Assembly (NCBI GenBank): GCA_023375785.1 | Contig: SZWC01006814.1 | Coordinates: 18,532-43,788 of the forward strand | Origin: Penium margaritaceum | Lineage: Eukaryota; Streptophyta; Zygnematophyceae; Desmidiales; Peniaceae | DNA: 25,257 nucleotides | Reading direction: 5' to 3' | Part shown: piece by piece, positions 1-15,476 of the stretch | Numbering within the stretch: the first letter of the stretch is position 1 | Layout of the letters: each line of letters opens with the position of its first letter | Made by a program: the position numbers and the translations under genes | The notes under the pieces: generated by a model | Databases searched by the model: none | Told to the model about the DNA's origin: nothing | The model's input: only the letters and a program-made list of their open reading frames with translations

Positions 1-5135
<5,135 letters not shown>

Positions 5136-6773
5136 CACCGACGCAGGAGTGCGAGCGCTGAGACCACCATTTGTCAAGATCTGGCGAAAGAGAGTGGTTA
5201 GGGCCAGATGCGCCGTGATCTTGTAGCACGTCGATTACAGGGCAGCCGGTAAGCCGCCCGACGAGCACCACGACGAGGTGGAGGCGCGAAGTTATTCGGC
5301 AGTGGCCCTTGGGAATGCTGAACGCAGACAGGGAAGCGGCAGCTGGACTGATCTGTCGGTATTGACTACGCCTTCAGAGCGTCGCCGAGAGTCTGAAATG
5401 TACACCTTTGGAAGGACAGATCTGCATTTGCTCGGTGGTCATGGCGACGGCGAGGCAAGCGGGACGTGGGGTGCCAGGTCGGCGGTAGCTGTCGATCTCA
5501 CGGATAGTGAGACGCGATGGTGGGAGCTGCTTCTGCTGCAGCTGCGATTGAGGATGACGCTTTATTTGTTTTTGGAAGGTAACGCGTAGAAGTTGAATGG
5601 GTCTAGGGTTGAATGCAGCTAAGCATTGAATGGTTTGTGAAGGAGTGGGCGACTAGTGTCCTAAACTCGCTGCTGATGCTGTTGCTGCTGATGGTGATGG
5701 TGGTGGCCGCCTCGTTTGCTCCCGCGACACGGTCGAGATTTTCATCGTGCAAACCGCAAGGCTGTGAGGAAATCAGTCGGCTGTGACCAAGGCTCTGTCT
5801 TCTCCGGCATGGACGCGAATGGCTGTGACGCACACGTCAGACTCGAAAAGAACTGGCCGTGCCCCGAGGCCTGCCTGTCGTTCCCCATTGCGAGTTGAGC
5901 TCGAAGAGAGAAAAGTGAGACGATGAGGTGTCAGCTCGACCATGTCAACATGCGTTTGGTCCATCGATACATCGTCATGAAAAGATAGGTCCCTATGAAT
6001 GTAAGAAAAATTTGTGCAACGGGAAATGCGGTTCAATGGAGTATCGTGAACACTACTCCGGTGGCTTCAAGGCCGTGAAGTATGCAGTTGATAATCGACG
6101 CATGGACCATGTACATAGACCAGAACAAGAAAAGAAAGTGAATTACATGCTGGACGGAGAGTTTTTCTCTGCCCAAAGTCCTATTTGTGAGCAGTAAAGT
6201 TAAAAATTTGACACAGGCATGACAAGTCCGAGGCATTCCCTGCCCAACCACTTCCCACTGCGTCAGCCGGCGTCAGTCACCGGTGTGCCACCGTGCCGAT
6301 GCGTCACAGCGGCCTGGCTTTGCCCCAAGCAGCCCACACTGGGCAAGCGGTAGAGGTCAATCGTCCTTGGATGGAGCATTTGTTGATACGAATCGGGAGA
6401 ATCGTACGTGGCACCACGTGGAAAGCTCAGTACCCTGTCTAACACGCTGGCCACCGACTACGTGGAGAGGCTTCAAGACCTTTACCTCCCTTCAGAAAAT
6501 CTTTCTTACATCATCAAGGTACGTCCATCTGCCTTCCACCATGGAGCATGTACTTGTCTGCCCCATTTTTGAAAGGGCAATCATCTTCGAAGCGACGTCA
6601 AGGATGGGTTTGCTTTGTAAACTCCTGTTAAAAAGATCTACGTCCGACATATGTGACAGCCAGCAATGACTACACATTTCATCCACACATGAGAAGGGAA
6701 CATTGTTAGGCACCTCCGTGCACCTAATGTCGACGGCTGTTGGAGGCTCACATCCAGCAAGCTGGCCGCATCT
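5136..6773. other. Upstream region of gene A; no gene recognised
   Basis: Presumed 5' UTR and promoter of gene A (minus strand). Short ORFs occur, for example 5278-5589 and 5928-6197 on the plus strand, but I recognise no protein family and see no splice-linked coding. The only notable signal is a cluster of ACGTGG motifs at 6406-6465. Confidence 0.5.
6406..6465. promoter_or_regulatory. Cluster of three ACGTGG (ABRE-core / G-box-like) motifs
   Basis: ACGTGGC at 6406-6412, CCACGTGG at 6414-6421 and TACGTGG at 6459-6465, all about 1.27-1.33 kb upstream of the gene A start codon. ACGTGGC and CACGTG are classic bZIP (ABF/AREB) binding cores in plants. Function here is inference. Confidence 0.3.
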
Positions 6774-6778
6774 ATCCC
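6774..6778. repeat. Left target-site duplication of the gypsy element (ATCCC)
   Basis: Pairs with ATCCT at 20131-20135 (4 of 5). It directly precedes the LTR start, where TGTTACATACC has decayed to TCTTACATACC. Confidence 0.7.
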
Positions 6779-7068
6779 TCTTACATACCAGACACACACG
6801 AGTCCCTATCTTTTCGAATGGGTATTTCTGTTCTTACACAAAAAGCCCACCGCGTCCCAAGAACCGCAATATTCAGTCCGATGGTCAAGGGCCAACTCCT
6901 TCGCCCTCACTTGATATTCCCGAACCTTCCGACAGCTTCAACCACTCTCGCGAACCTACGAACAGAAGTATCACGACCTTTGAGCCGGGTTCTCAATGCA
7001 CCAAGACAAAACTTGATTTATAAAGATGCATCGTACATCTTCACCGTCGATTCTCGAGAACCCCCAAA
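6779..7068 (+). repeat. Gypsy 5' LTR, left part
   Basis: 290 bp aligned with the start of the 3' LTR (19578 onward), sharing TTACATACCAGAC, GAGTCCCTATCTTTT, CCTTCCGACAGCTTC and AGAAGTATCA. A TATA-like TTTATAAAG lies at 7017-7025, matching TATATAA in the 3' LTR, so the copia element inserted about 45 bp downstream of the TATA box. Confidence 0.88.
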
Positions 7069-7619
7069 TGTGAAGATGCGTGGAAGCTTCCAAGCGACAC
7101 AGCCGCTGACTGGGCGTCAGTGCCTGGTCAGACGGTGACGACAGTCAAAAGTCGTGCACACACCGGCAAGGGTCTGGTAAGGAGACACAGGGCAAAGTGT
7201 CAGAATGCTTCAATAGCATTTGCACAGAGGAATGACAAATGACAGTTCCATGGCATAAGTACCTGCTTCGGCACACGGTGGGTGTTGCACGCAACAATGC
7301 AAGGTATGTCCTAAAACCGGCCCAAGACCACTGTTTTGGCCGTAACTCTACGCACACATGTCAAAACGCTACGCCGTCTGAATCTACACATGCAAAATCA
7401 CAAACCAGACGCTACGACTGGTCACATGCATGCATCCGGCATCAAACGGTGGACACACAATGCAAAAACATGCAAATCAGGCCGACGGGCAGTCCACAGA
7501 TAAACTCCGACTTGCTGCACAAAAACGACAAGAGGTCCCGGGTAGCGTCCACAGCTCCATAACGGTCGTTGGTCAGCTCCAAGCTGGTCTTCCGCCGCCA
7601 GATAACGCAGCGGTACCAC
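7069..7619 (-). repeat. Copia 3' LTR, truncated at its 5' side
   Basis: Aligned with 13065-13612: shared blocks include GGAAGCTTCC, GCGACACAGCCGCT, GGCATAAGTACCTGC, CGCACACATGTCA, GGTCACATGCATGCATC and CAGCTCCAAGCTGGT. The ~93 bp that begin the 5' LTR are absent and RT sequence abuts instead, so LTR start, polypurine tract and RNase H were probably lost in one deletion. The exact junction is uncertain by some tens of bases. Confidence 0.8.
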
Positions 7620-9080
7620 CAAATCACGTCTAGTGTGAGATGTGTAGAGGTCGTGGGCACTGCGCCGAAGAGGTCACTGAAGCGCTCCCCCACAACCCAT
7701 ATGTATTGGGCCTGATGGAGTAGTAGAGTACGACGTGTGCGGTCTCGCACGATCTCCATGCCAAGGAACACCACTGCAGGACCAAGGTCCTTCATCCTGT
7801 AGGCAGTCTGGAGGACAACCTTGCCCTCCTTCACGACCTCCAGTGAAGGAGACGCAATCAAAGGTCGTCGACATACACCAGGATGGCGGTGAACCGCTCA
7901 AGCGTCGTCGGATGAAGAGAGAGGGATCTGCCTCGCTCTGTACATATCGCGCACGAGTCAAGGTGCCAGTGATATCCTCGTTCCAACACCAAGGAGACTG
8001 CTTGAGGCCGTACAAGGACTTGCGCAAGCGCCAGACCTTGTCACCGTCCTCAAAGCCGGGTGGCTGAGCCACGTAAATCTCCTCATCCAGAGAGCCATGG
8101 AGGAACGCATGGTTCACATCCATCTGGTGTAGTTCCGAGTCATGTTGAACCACTACACAAAATAGAGCTCGAGCTGAGGTCATGCGGCCGACATGGGTGA
8201 AGGTGTTAGTGTAATCGATGCCCTCAATGTGAGAGTAGCCCTTGACAACCGCACGAGCCTTGTGGCATTCCAGTGAGCCATCTGGCTTCACTTTCTTGCG
8301 AAGGACCCACTTGACCTAAATAGCCTTCCTCCCTGGTGGAAGGTCGACTAGCTCGTAAACTCCATGCTCTTGGATGGCGCGAAGCTCATCCTTGCAAGCA
8401 GCACGCCAAGCGTCAGCATCCTGTGATGAGAAAGCTTCCCTCAGTGTGCCCGGGTCAGGCGCCAAAGAGGGAGAGCTCTGCGTGGTAAGAGCGCACGCCT
8501 CCGTGCTAGGTCTGACGACCACAGGATCGGCTGCTGCGTCACAAGCGATGTGAAACTTGTGGCTGACGAGATCGTGCCCTACGGGACACGCTGGGTGTAC
8601 CTCTGTGTGCTTAGTGCGGCCATTCATGCCTAGGGCCTTTGTGCTGGGATCGCCACTCGCAATACTGCGAGTGGAGTGCCTAGGTGCGGGACCAGACACT
8701 CGCTGAGCTCCGGGGTCCAACAGTCGAAGACGACCGCCAGGCTCACGGGAGTAACCTTGGCTCAAGGGGCACACCTCAGGCTTAGGATCGGGCACAAGCG
8801 CAGCTGGGGAGGGCTGAGGCAAGAGAGCTGGTGGTGTCGTGCGAGGAGATGCGGGTGTGGGAGACACGTGACTCGGGGTGACAGCAGGAGCAGGTGAGGC
8901 AAGACCATGCTCAGAGGCAAGAGTGCCGGCAGACACAAGTACGGTCACAGGAGTATGCACAGGTGTAGAATTATGGGTACCTGAGGGATGCCAGGGAACG
9001 GGGGTAGAAGCCGGCGGTGTTGGAAATGTCTCTAGGCCGAAAGCGATGATCGCTATGTCATCAAGAATCGAAGACCGCAA
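7620..9080 (-). pseudogene. Copia reverse transcriptase (RVT_2), disrupted; RNase H absent
   Basis: A Pro/Ser-rich linker (about 8560-9060) precedes RVT_2. The domain starts DAWRAACKDELRAIQEHGVY and ELVDLPPGRKAI, then after a stop (TAA near 8317) KWVLRKKVKPDGSLECHKAR, ELHQMDVNHAFLHGSLDEEI and LRKSLYGLKQSP. YVDD is intact at 7864-7875 but lies in its own frame, with a frameshift just before it and a one-base deletion just after. A third frame continues IASPSLEVVKEGKVVLQTAY, LGPAVVFLGMEI and HQAQYIWVVGERFSD up to the truncated LTR. No RNase H motifs follow. Confidence 0.9.
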
Positions 9081-9860
9081 AGTGGAGGGAGCTCAAACGG
9101 ACACATCGGCCTCGCGAGGGGTGCTCGGCGGGGCAGACTTCCCCATCCGCAGAGGGACCTCACACGTAGGAATGTGTGTGACAGACAGCAACATAATTGA
9201 TGTAAGATCACGGTAGGTGAGGGACTCAAAGAAGAGCGCGTCACGGGACTCAACAATGCGATGACGAGCAGGGCCCCAAAAATGCCAGACCTTTGATTGC
9301 GGGGAGATGCCGATGAAGGCACACAAGCGGCCCCACGGTGAGACCTTGGACCCTTGCTAGTCCTCGGTGTACCACACGGAAGCCAAGAAACCCCAGACGC
9401 AAGCGAGGCATAGGTCAGCACGGTGACCGAACCAAAGGTCATACAGTGTGACGTGGTCCGGAAGGGTACCGTACGGGAGGCTGTTCCAGACCCAAGTCAT
9501 GTAGGCGAAGCCCTCAAAAGCGAAGGACTCCGAGAGGCCGCACTCAGACCACATAGCGCGAACCTCATCCTCCATGGTGCGGTTCCAACGCTCTGAAACA
9601 CCGTTCTGCTGAGGAGTAGGAGGAGCGGAGACCTGGTTAAAAATCGCGTGCTTAGCGCAGAAGCTATCCATTTAGAGGGCAAAGGGCGCGAGAGCGGGAG
9701 TTAGGGTAAGTGCTGCAATGCATCTTACCCTAGGCACGGAAGAGGCAGTCAGTCTTGGGCTGTTTCTCGAAAGAAGTTGCGTCAAGACCGAGAGCGACCT
9801 ATGCCCGAATGAGCTTCGACACAGTGTCAGAGCCCACATGACACAAATGGTGATGAAGCA
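9080..9860 (-). pseudogene. Copia integrase, catalytic core deleted
   Basis: The zinc-binding GAG_pre-integrase part lies at about 9675-9858: LHHHLCHVGSDTVSKLIRA, a stop, then KMHCSTYPNSRSRALCPL. It is joined near 9672 in a different frame to the far end of the core: DSFCAKHAIFNQVSAPPTPQ then QQNGVSERWNRTMEDEVRAM. The intervening segment, which should hold the first two catalytic Asp residues, is missing. Further on come CAFIGISPQSKVWHFWGPAR and RIVESRDALFFE (about 9230-9330), the integrase C-terminal part, after a stop at about 9357. Confidence 0.87.
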
Positions 9861-9861
9861 A

Positions 9862-10330
9862 TCACTGGTGCTCAGGAGACAGGACACCAGTGACAAAAAC
9901 ACGAACTGAAGGGGAGGGAGAGCGAGGAGCAGAAGTCCGGGAGACACGATACAGGCCATCCACAACTGAGGCACGGAGAACAATGCTGCGAGTGTTAATA
10001 GCAATCACAGTCACGGACTCCCTAGTGTGCTCCACAGAGAGTCCCATCAGTGTACAAGCACGTATAGAAAGCAAACTAAGCTCAAGGTCAGGCACAAACA
10101 ACACCTTGGAGGGATACAAGGGGCCAAACGGACCATTGAAACGCACGACCCCAACACCCTCGACGGACAAGGACTAACTAGCGCCTATGCGGACGGAACG
10201 AACAGACGCAACAGGGCCGAGAACAACGAAATCACTACAAGGACACGTCATGTGATGAGTGGCACTTGAGTCGATGATTTAAGTGCCGCCGGAATCACGA
10301 CTAGAGGACGTCATGGTACAACGGGCAATG
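9862..10330 (-). pseudogene. Copia aspartic protease, disrupted
   Basis: In frame with gag. The active-site segment is IIDSSATHHMT at about 10247-10279, where the family has DSGATHHM, so the triad is D-S-S. The Trp usually before IIDS is replaced by a TAA stop. After another stop (TAG near 10176) the frame reads VRFNGPFGPLYPSKVLFVPD, typical of the copia protease-to-integrase linker. It ends at TGA near 9862. Confidence 0.8.
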
Positions 10331-10442
10331 GAACACTCGGCATCGGACGGACGCTGGGCAGCAAGTGGGGAGGAACGACGAAGGGCACAAACGTGAGACC
10401 CATGAACCCAATTTGTACAGTCAGGCCCATCGTCATCACATG

Positions 10443-12150
10443 CCGATCATGCCACCCCACACGAGTCATCCCGGGTCACCAGAATAGACGGACCGACATT
10501 CTTTGAACCACCCAGCTGCGACAACACACTTGCACCTCCCTGAAAGCGGAGCGCCAGAAAGTGGCGCAGCACGGCGATGGTGCGGTCACGTGGGTCGGGG
10601 CCACCACTGGTTGCTGGTGAAGAAGTGGGAACTGCTCCAATCGTGCTCGCCACGTGTCCGGAGGATGTGCTGCTCGATGTAGACTGGAGTGCGTGCACAG
10701 CCTGGAGCCTGCGAGTAATCCGTGCCCAGTCGAGCGGCTGTTGGCACTCGGTGTAGCGATGGGCGCCTCCACAGTTGTAGAAGTGAACGGAGCATCAACC
10801 ACTAGTGCTCGATGACGGCTGCTGCTACGGCTGCAACTGGCCCGAGCCGAGCTTTCGTCGTCCCTTCTTCCCCTGTGCTGCTGACGCGATGCCCTGTGTC
10901 TGAGTCGGTGCACTTAGGGTGGAAGGGAAGGAGGACGACGAGGCGGAGGATGGAGAAGGAATGTGCAGGAGGGGCGTCGGTGGTGATGCAATGAATGCTG
11001 CAGCAATGGAAGTCTCCTGATGAGCCACGCCTGCCTCACGGGTTGAAGTCACCTGGAGAAAAAGCTGGTGCGCCCAGGGAAGAAGCTGTAGTGAGGCCGA
11101 GAAAGGCTGAAACACGGCGTCGTTGTACCGCGTGAAGATGTTTGTGTGCTCAAGGCAAACCCCGAGCATGATCGTGTGGAGCGTCCACAACTGTGTACCT
11201 CTTGAAATCCTAAGGCGCGTGTAAATACGCATGGCGCGTCGCCGGTAGTCTGCTGCGAGCTCGGCAGGCCCCTGGTGGAGGGAGTGAAAGGCATGGATGT
11301 GCGCATTGCGGGTGGCGTACGTCTCTGCAGCAAGCAAGGACAAAGCTAGGTCCCAGTCCCCATGTGGATCAGTGCCGGTGCTTTTGCCCGCCTCGCCAAG
11401 GAACGTGCGGAAGTCAACGACGGTCTTGCACGGCATGGCGTAGAGGAGTCCGCGCATCACCCTAGCCGTTGTCAGCACCTGAGCTCCGTCCGTGGTCTGA
11501 TACGGACTGTGGTAATAGGGCCACACACCCTCTGAAGTGACCCAGACCTGAAAGAGGATCTCCCAGCAGTCAAAGCCGTCCTCGCTGACATACCGGGGGG
11601 CTGGCATCTCGAAGTCCTTGGGTTGCCGCTTTGTAGGGAGAGCAACCACAGGGTGGGAAGGACGAGAGATGGGAACGACGTCAGGAAAAGGGAAGTCGCT
11701 GGGGTGGAGATCGGACGACGATCGATGCTCCGGAAAGCAGGATGTGAGTGGGGACCCAGAGCTCATCTGAAGTTGGCTGATACGCTCCTGAAGCACATAA
11801 ATCTCGCGCTCGAGGGAGTCGCCCTCCATGCCTGGCATGTCTGGATCCTCGTCCCCAGGCTCAAGAGGTGGCGGGTCGGCTCCAACTCCTGTCTCCGTTG
11901 CTGGAGCTGATTGTTGTGTAGAGGGTGCGACCCCGGCCGCTGCCTCAGAAGTCTGTCATGGAGTCGTGGAATGACATCGAAGGACCTCGGTGAGTGTACA
12001 CATGGCGTCAGTTTGCTCATGCTCCAGTCGACGCATCTCCTCCTGCTGGCTTCGCAGGTCCTCAGTGGCCTACAAATGTGCGCTCATGACCCCTGAGCAG
12101 GAAGAAGAGGGATCTAGCACCCTTTTTCCATTCTTGTCGGACAGAGCCAT
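10443..12150 (-). pseudogene. Copia gag, disrupted by stops
   Basis: Gag region of the copia polyprotein from ATG 12150 (MALSDKNGKRVLDPSSS). TAG after residue 26 and TGA after about 63 codons break the start. The frame is then open for over 330 codons through EREIYVLQERISQLQ (coiled-coil-like) and FDCWEILFQVWVTSEGVWPY to about 10825. Two further stops (TAG, TGA) precede a zinc knuckle at 10744-10782, FYNCGGAHRYTEC, where the first Cys is Phe (TGC to TTC). The same frame continues to about 10447. All lesions in this part are substitutions, not indels. Confidence 0.85.
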
Positions 12151-12274
12151 GGTGCTAATCATTATGGGCCGAGACGTCAAAGTGGTCGAATTGCAAAAAC
12201 GTGAGCGTTTCTCGAAGAGTTGAAACGCTGGCAACCTTTGACCCTCCAACCAAAAATTTCACTAAGGTAGGTGC

Positions 12275-12363
12275 TGACATCAACAGAATTTTGCTGACGT
12301 CAGCAGAAATTTGCTGATGTCATCAAGACCTGATGACGTGAGCAAGTCAGGATGCTGGCGTCA
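12275..12363. promoter_or_regulatory. Array of five TGACGTCA-like octamers at ~20-bp spacing
   Basis: TGACATCA (12275), TGACGTCA (12295), TGATGTCA (12315), TGACGTGA (12334) and TGGCGTCA (12356). Start-to-start spacings are 20, 20, 19 and 22 bp. These are TGACG/CRE-type bZIP cores, lying about 125-215 bp upstream of the copia gag ATG. Function is inferred. Confidence 0.5.
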
Positions 12364-12559
12364 GCTTGCCCTCTTTTTTTTGTCAACCCTCGCGATTGCT
12401 GCGCGAGTTGGCGGCCGCTCCGCAACATCAGTGCGGGAGCTGCGCAGAAGTTGCACAGTAGTTTCTCCTTGGCTGCTGCTCCTGTTGCGTCGTCAACTGT
12501 AACAGCAGCCACGTGACTGTGTGCAAGGTGGCTGCCTGGCCACTGTGCGCGCGTCAATG

Positions 12560-12905
12560 GCAACAGCCGTGTGGTGCTGCTGCACGCTACGTCTGCTACA
12601 CACTGTTGCAGCCGCCGCACACTGCTATCGCTTTTGCTACTGCGCTACTGCCGCTGCTGCTACTGTTGCTGCTGCGCTACTACTGCTGCCGCTGCCACTA
12701 GCGCTGTTGCTGCGCTGCTGCTATGCCACTGCCGCCGTTGCTGCTGCTATCGCCGCAGTTGTTGCTACCGCTGCTGTTGCGCTACTGCTGTGCAATTGCC
12801 GCCGCATGCTGCTGCTGTGGTGCTGCTGCCATGCGTTGCTGCTTGCCATTGCTGCTGTCCTACTACTCTGCTACACTGCTGCTGCTGCTGCTCAATGCTA
12901 TTGGT
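12560..12905. repeat. CTG/GCT-rich triplet tract in the copia leader
   Basis: Imperfect (CTG/GCT/GCC/TAC) triplets on the plus strand, CAG/GCA-rich on the element's sense strand, between the PBS and gag. They produce long Ala/Leu/Cys-rich ORFs in several frames without family similarity; these are rejected as genes. Confidence 0.85.
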
Positions 12906-13050
12906 GACTGCAGTCTCACGTGGTGATGGTGAGCGACGTTGACGCCGGTCTACTGCCATCGACGGGTCCCTATGGATCTGCTATAGGTGTGGCTCTCACT
13001 GCTGCTCCTCTGCTGCGTCTCGACTGCGCAGCTCGATGAGAACTGTCTCA

Positions 13051-13064
13051 CCATTCTAATACCA
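13051..13064 (-). promoter_or_regulatory. Copia primer binding site (initiator tRNA-Met type)
   Basis: TGGTATTAGAATGG on the minus strand directly after the LTR end. It matches TGGTATCAGAGCC at the first six bases and in most of the rest, with C to T decay. Confidence 0.7.
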
Positions 13065-13705
13065 TGAGGAGATGCATGGAAGCTTCCTAGCGACACAGCC
13101 GCTCACTGGGCGTCTGTGCCTGGTTAGACGGTGATGAATGTCACAAGTAGTGCACACACCAGCAAGGGCCTGTTTAGGAGACACAAGGCAAAGTGTCAGA
13201 ATGTTTCATTAGCATTTGCAGAGGAATGAAAAATGACAGGTCCATGGCATAAGTACCTGCCGTGGCGCACGGCTGGTGTCGTGCGCGGCAGTGCAAGGTC
13301 TGTTCTTAAACCGACCCAAAACCACTATTTTGGTCGTAACTCTGCGCACACATGTCAGAACGCTACGTTGTTTGAACCTAAACGTGCAGAATCACAAACC
13401 AGACGCAACGACTGGTCACATGCATGCATCGAGCATCAAACAATGAATACACAATGCAAAAAATGCAAATCAGGCCCACGGCCAGTCCACCGATAAAGTC
13501 CTGCGTGCTGCAGAGAAACTATAAGAGGTCCCAGGTAGCGTCCAGAGCTCTGGAACAGTCGTCGGTCAGCTCCAAGCTGGTTGTCCGCCACCGGATGACG
13601 TACCGGTACCACTAGGGTCTGCATGAGGGATGTGCACGAGTATGAACACGGTCGAGTGGTCAGAGTAAACTGTACAGGTCAAAAGGACCGTCACAAATCA
13701 CAACA
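13065..13705 (-). repeat. Copia 5' LTR (641 bp)
   Basis: On the minus strand it begins TGTTGTGATTTGTGACGG (13705 leftwards) and ends CATCTCCTCA at 13065, followed directly by the PBS. Positions 13065-13612 align with 7069-7619 at roughly four bases in five. The outer ~93 bp have no clear counterpart in the other copy. Confidence 0.82.
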
Positions 13706-13710
13706 CCAAC

Positions 13711-13963
13711 ATTCCAACAGAACTTCTCGAATCTAACTACTCACCACACGATTCCGCATGCGTCGCTCAGAAATCGACCCAACGACCCCGACTGTGCTTC
13801 ATTCGTAACTCTACACTTGTGTATGTATGTTCACTCATTTCGACACTTGTCATCGAAATACACTTACCGCAAGTTATAAATTGTTCAAGTGTCCCAAATT
13901 CTAAATCGTGTTTTGCCTCGCAACTTCTTCCTGTGCACCATGTACGTTCCCTTCTACGTAGCA
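13711..13963 (+). repeat. Gypsy 5' LTR, right part
   Basis: 253 bp continuing the LTR after the copia insertion. It aligns with about 19881-20130: ACTTCTCG, CGTCGCTC, CTTCATTCGTA, GACACTTGTCAT and TTATAAATTG are shared. It ends GTAGCA just before the primer binding site. Left plus right total about 543 bp against 553 bp for the 3' LTR. Confidence 0.85.
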
Positions 13964-13965
13964 CT

Positions 13966-13979
13966 TAGTATCAGAGCCC
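13966..13979 (+). promoter_or_regulatory. Gypsy primer binding site (initiator tRNA-Met type)
   Basis: TAGTATCAGAGCCC, two bases after the LTR end, matches the plant initiator tRNA-Met complement TGGTATCAGAGCC with one change. Confidence 0.8.
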
Positions 13980-14145
13980 AACGATGCTGGAGAGGCAGCC
14001 CACTATTTTACCCCTCCGGAAGACTACCTTGCACAAGCCGTCAGCGCATCTCAAACGGCAAGACTTCGCAGACTTCACGACTACGACGTGAGGCGAGCAA
14101 GCGCAACCAAGGATTAGGAGCGGGTCTTTGGCAAAAACTTCGGCG

Positions 14146-15305
14146 ATGGAGGAGGAGTACGTGCCAATGCACGCGAACCCTGAAGTAATAGGGAATGCTA
14201 GGGTGGCAGGCTTTGCGGCAGCGGGAACTACCCTTGCGGCTTCAGCGACCAATCCGGTCACAGACCAAACGGCGATGAACCAGCTGCCCGAATCGACAGC
14301 CTTGACGACGACAGTAGGGACGACATGTGGCAGTGGAAGACAGGCGCGGATCAATGAGGAACTGGCAAACAGGATCTCCGTACTCAAAGCAATCAACAAC
14401 CACTTGCTCCAATAGCTCAATGTTGCAACGGAGGCTCTTTACAATGCAAGCACGCGTGAAGCGGTGCTCGTCAAGGGTAACTCCCATTTCTCGAGCGAAC
14501 ACAGAATTCGGTGGTTCCACCAAAATCCTTTGATCCTACAAACTCAAGAGGACCAACGGTTCAGATGTGGCTAAAGAGTTTGGAGGTCTACTTCACCGCT
14601 GCTGGGGTCAACGTCGATCAAAAGAGAATTGACCTCGCAGCCATGCTTTTACGTGTCATGGCGTTAAGTTGGTGGTATGACCAAAAGACCATCCAACGGC
14701 AGTAGAATACTGGTAGGGTCTCATCAATGACCCACGGCGCCCGCCTCACATCACCGAGCGCAAGAGTTCTACCCTTGGAGCAAATCAATGCACAGTGGCA
14801 AGACGCGCTGACCCCACCAACTGACTTGAATGAATTTTTACGCGCGATACTCGTATGCTTTGGACTGCTGAAAGAGAAGTCCGATGCACGGTACGAGCTC
14901 CAGCGTCTACGTCAGTAGTCCAACATGGCAGAGTACATGCGCAGATTCTGCAAGATCATCACCAGAGCAGACATCGCCCCCGACAAACTCGGTTTTCACT
15001 ACCAGAATGGCCTCAAGTGAGACATCCGGCGAGCAATCGCTATTTGTGGCATCTGGAACGACCTGCAACGGATGATCACAACAGCAAAAAGGATTGATAC
15101 CGCCGACTACAATGTCGGATCCAGGAATCCTATGGTTGGCGACCTCCTAACCACAATTATGGTGTAAATGGGAAAAACCAGTCGACAAACTCCTCGACTC
15201 CGATGGAAGTGGACGCCGTTGACCAGAGAGATACGCGGACCTACTACAACTGCGGAAAAGTCAGGCACATTGTTTGCAACTGTCAGAGCAAGCGGCAGGC
15301 CAAAA
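14146..15305 (+). pseudogene. Gypsy gag (capsid and zinc knuckle), disrupted
   Basis: Gag precursor of the chromovirus. It begins at ATG 14146 (MEEEYVPMHANPEV). A stop (TAG 14413-14415) and a frameshift precede a capsid-like block from 14511: KSFDPTNSRGPTVQMWLKSL, then DLNEFLRAI and AEYMRRFCKI, typical of the Retrotrans_gag domain. Further in-frame stops occur at about 14703, 14916, 15020 and 15166. A single CCHC knuckle lies at 15242-15283: YYNCGKVRHIVCNC, where the first Cys is Tyr (TGC to TAC), so zinc binding is lost. Not functional. Confidence 0.85.
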
Positions 15306-15476
15306 AGGGGGGAAAGTAGTAGAAAAATGAGTCGGGGAACGGCAGAGGGAAGGAGTAAAAGGCGCAACTCATGTCCGTGGGAGCGATCTGTGCCGAACGA
15401 TCCCCTATCGAAACTGCCTATCTCACTGCACAGGGTTTTTGAGATCGCAAAGTTCAACGAGGAGTAGGAGAGCGAC

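Larger units (their letters stand above)
7064..13710 (-). mobile_element. Ty1/copia retrotransposon nested in the gypsy 5' LTR, with target duplication
   Basis: Minus-strand element 7069-13705 flanked by CCAAA (7064-7068) and CCAAC (13706-13710). Removing the element and one duplication restores alignment of the gypsy 5' LTR with the gypsy 3' LTR, which fixes the boundaries. Order on the minus strand: 5' LTR, PBS, leader, gag, protease, integrase, RT, truncated 3' LTR. Integrase before RT is the copia order. It has nonsense codons, an integrase-core deletion, frameshifts around YVDD, and no RNase H. Confidence 0.9.

Noticed and set aside
5278..5589. 103-residue plus-strand ORF upstream of gene A
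   Set aside because: No recognisable domain, and it sits in the presumed promoter/5' UTR of gene A; cannot be supported as a gene.
12521..12942. Overlapping Ala/Leu/Cys-rich ORFs
   Set aside because: Products of the CTG-type triplet tract in the copia leader; open in several frames with no domain.
13605..13612. TGGTACC (minus strand) as the 5' end of the copia LTR
   Set aside because: No target duplication fits there, and a ~93-bp extra segment would be left in the gypsy LTR. Placing the end at 13705 (TGTTG) gives CCAAA/CCAAC and restores gypsy LTR alignment.
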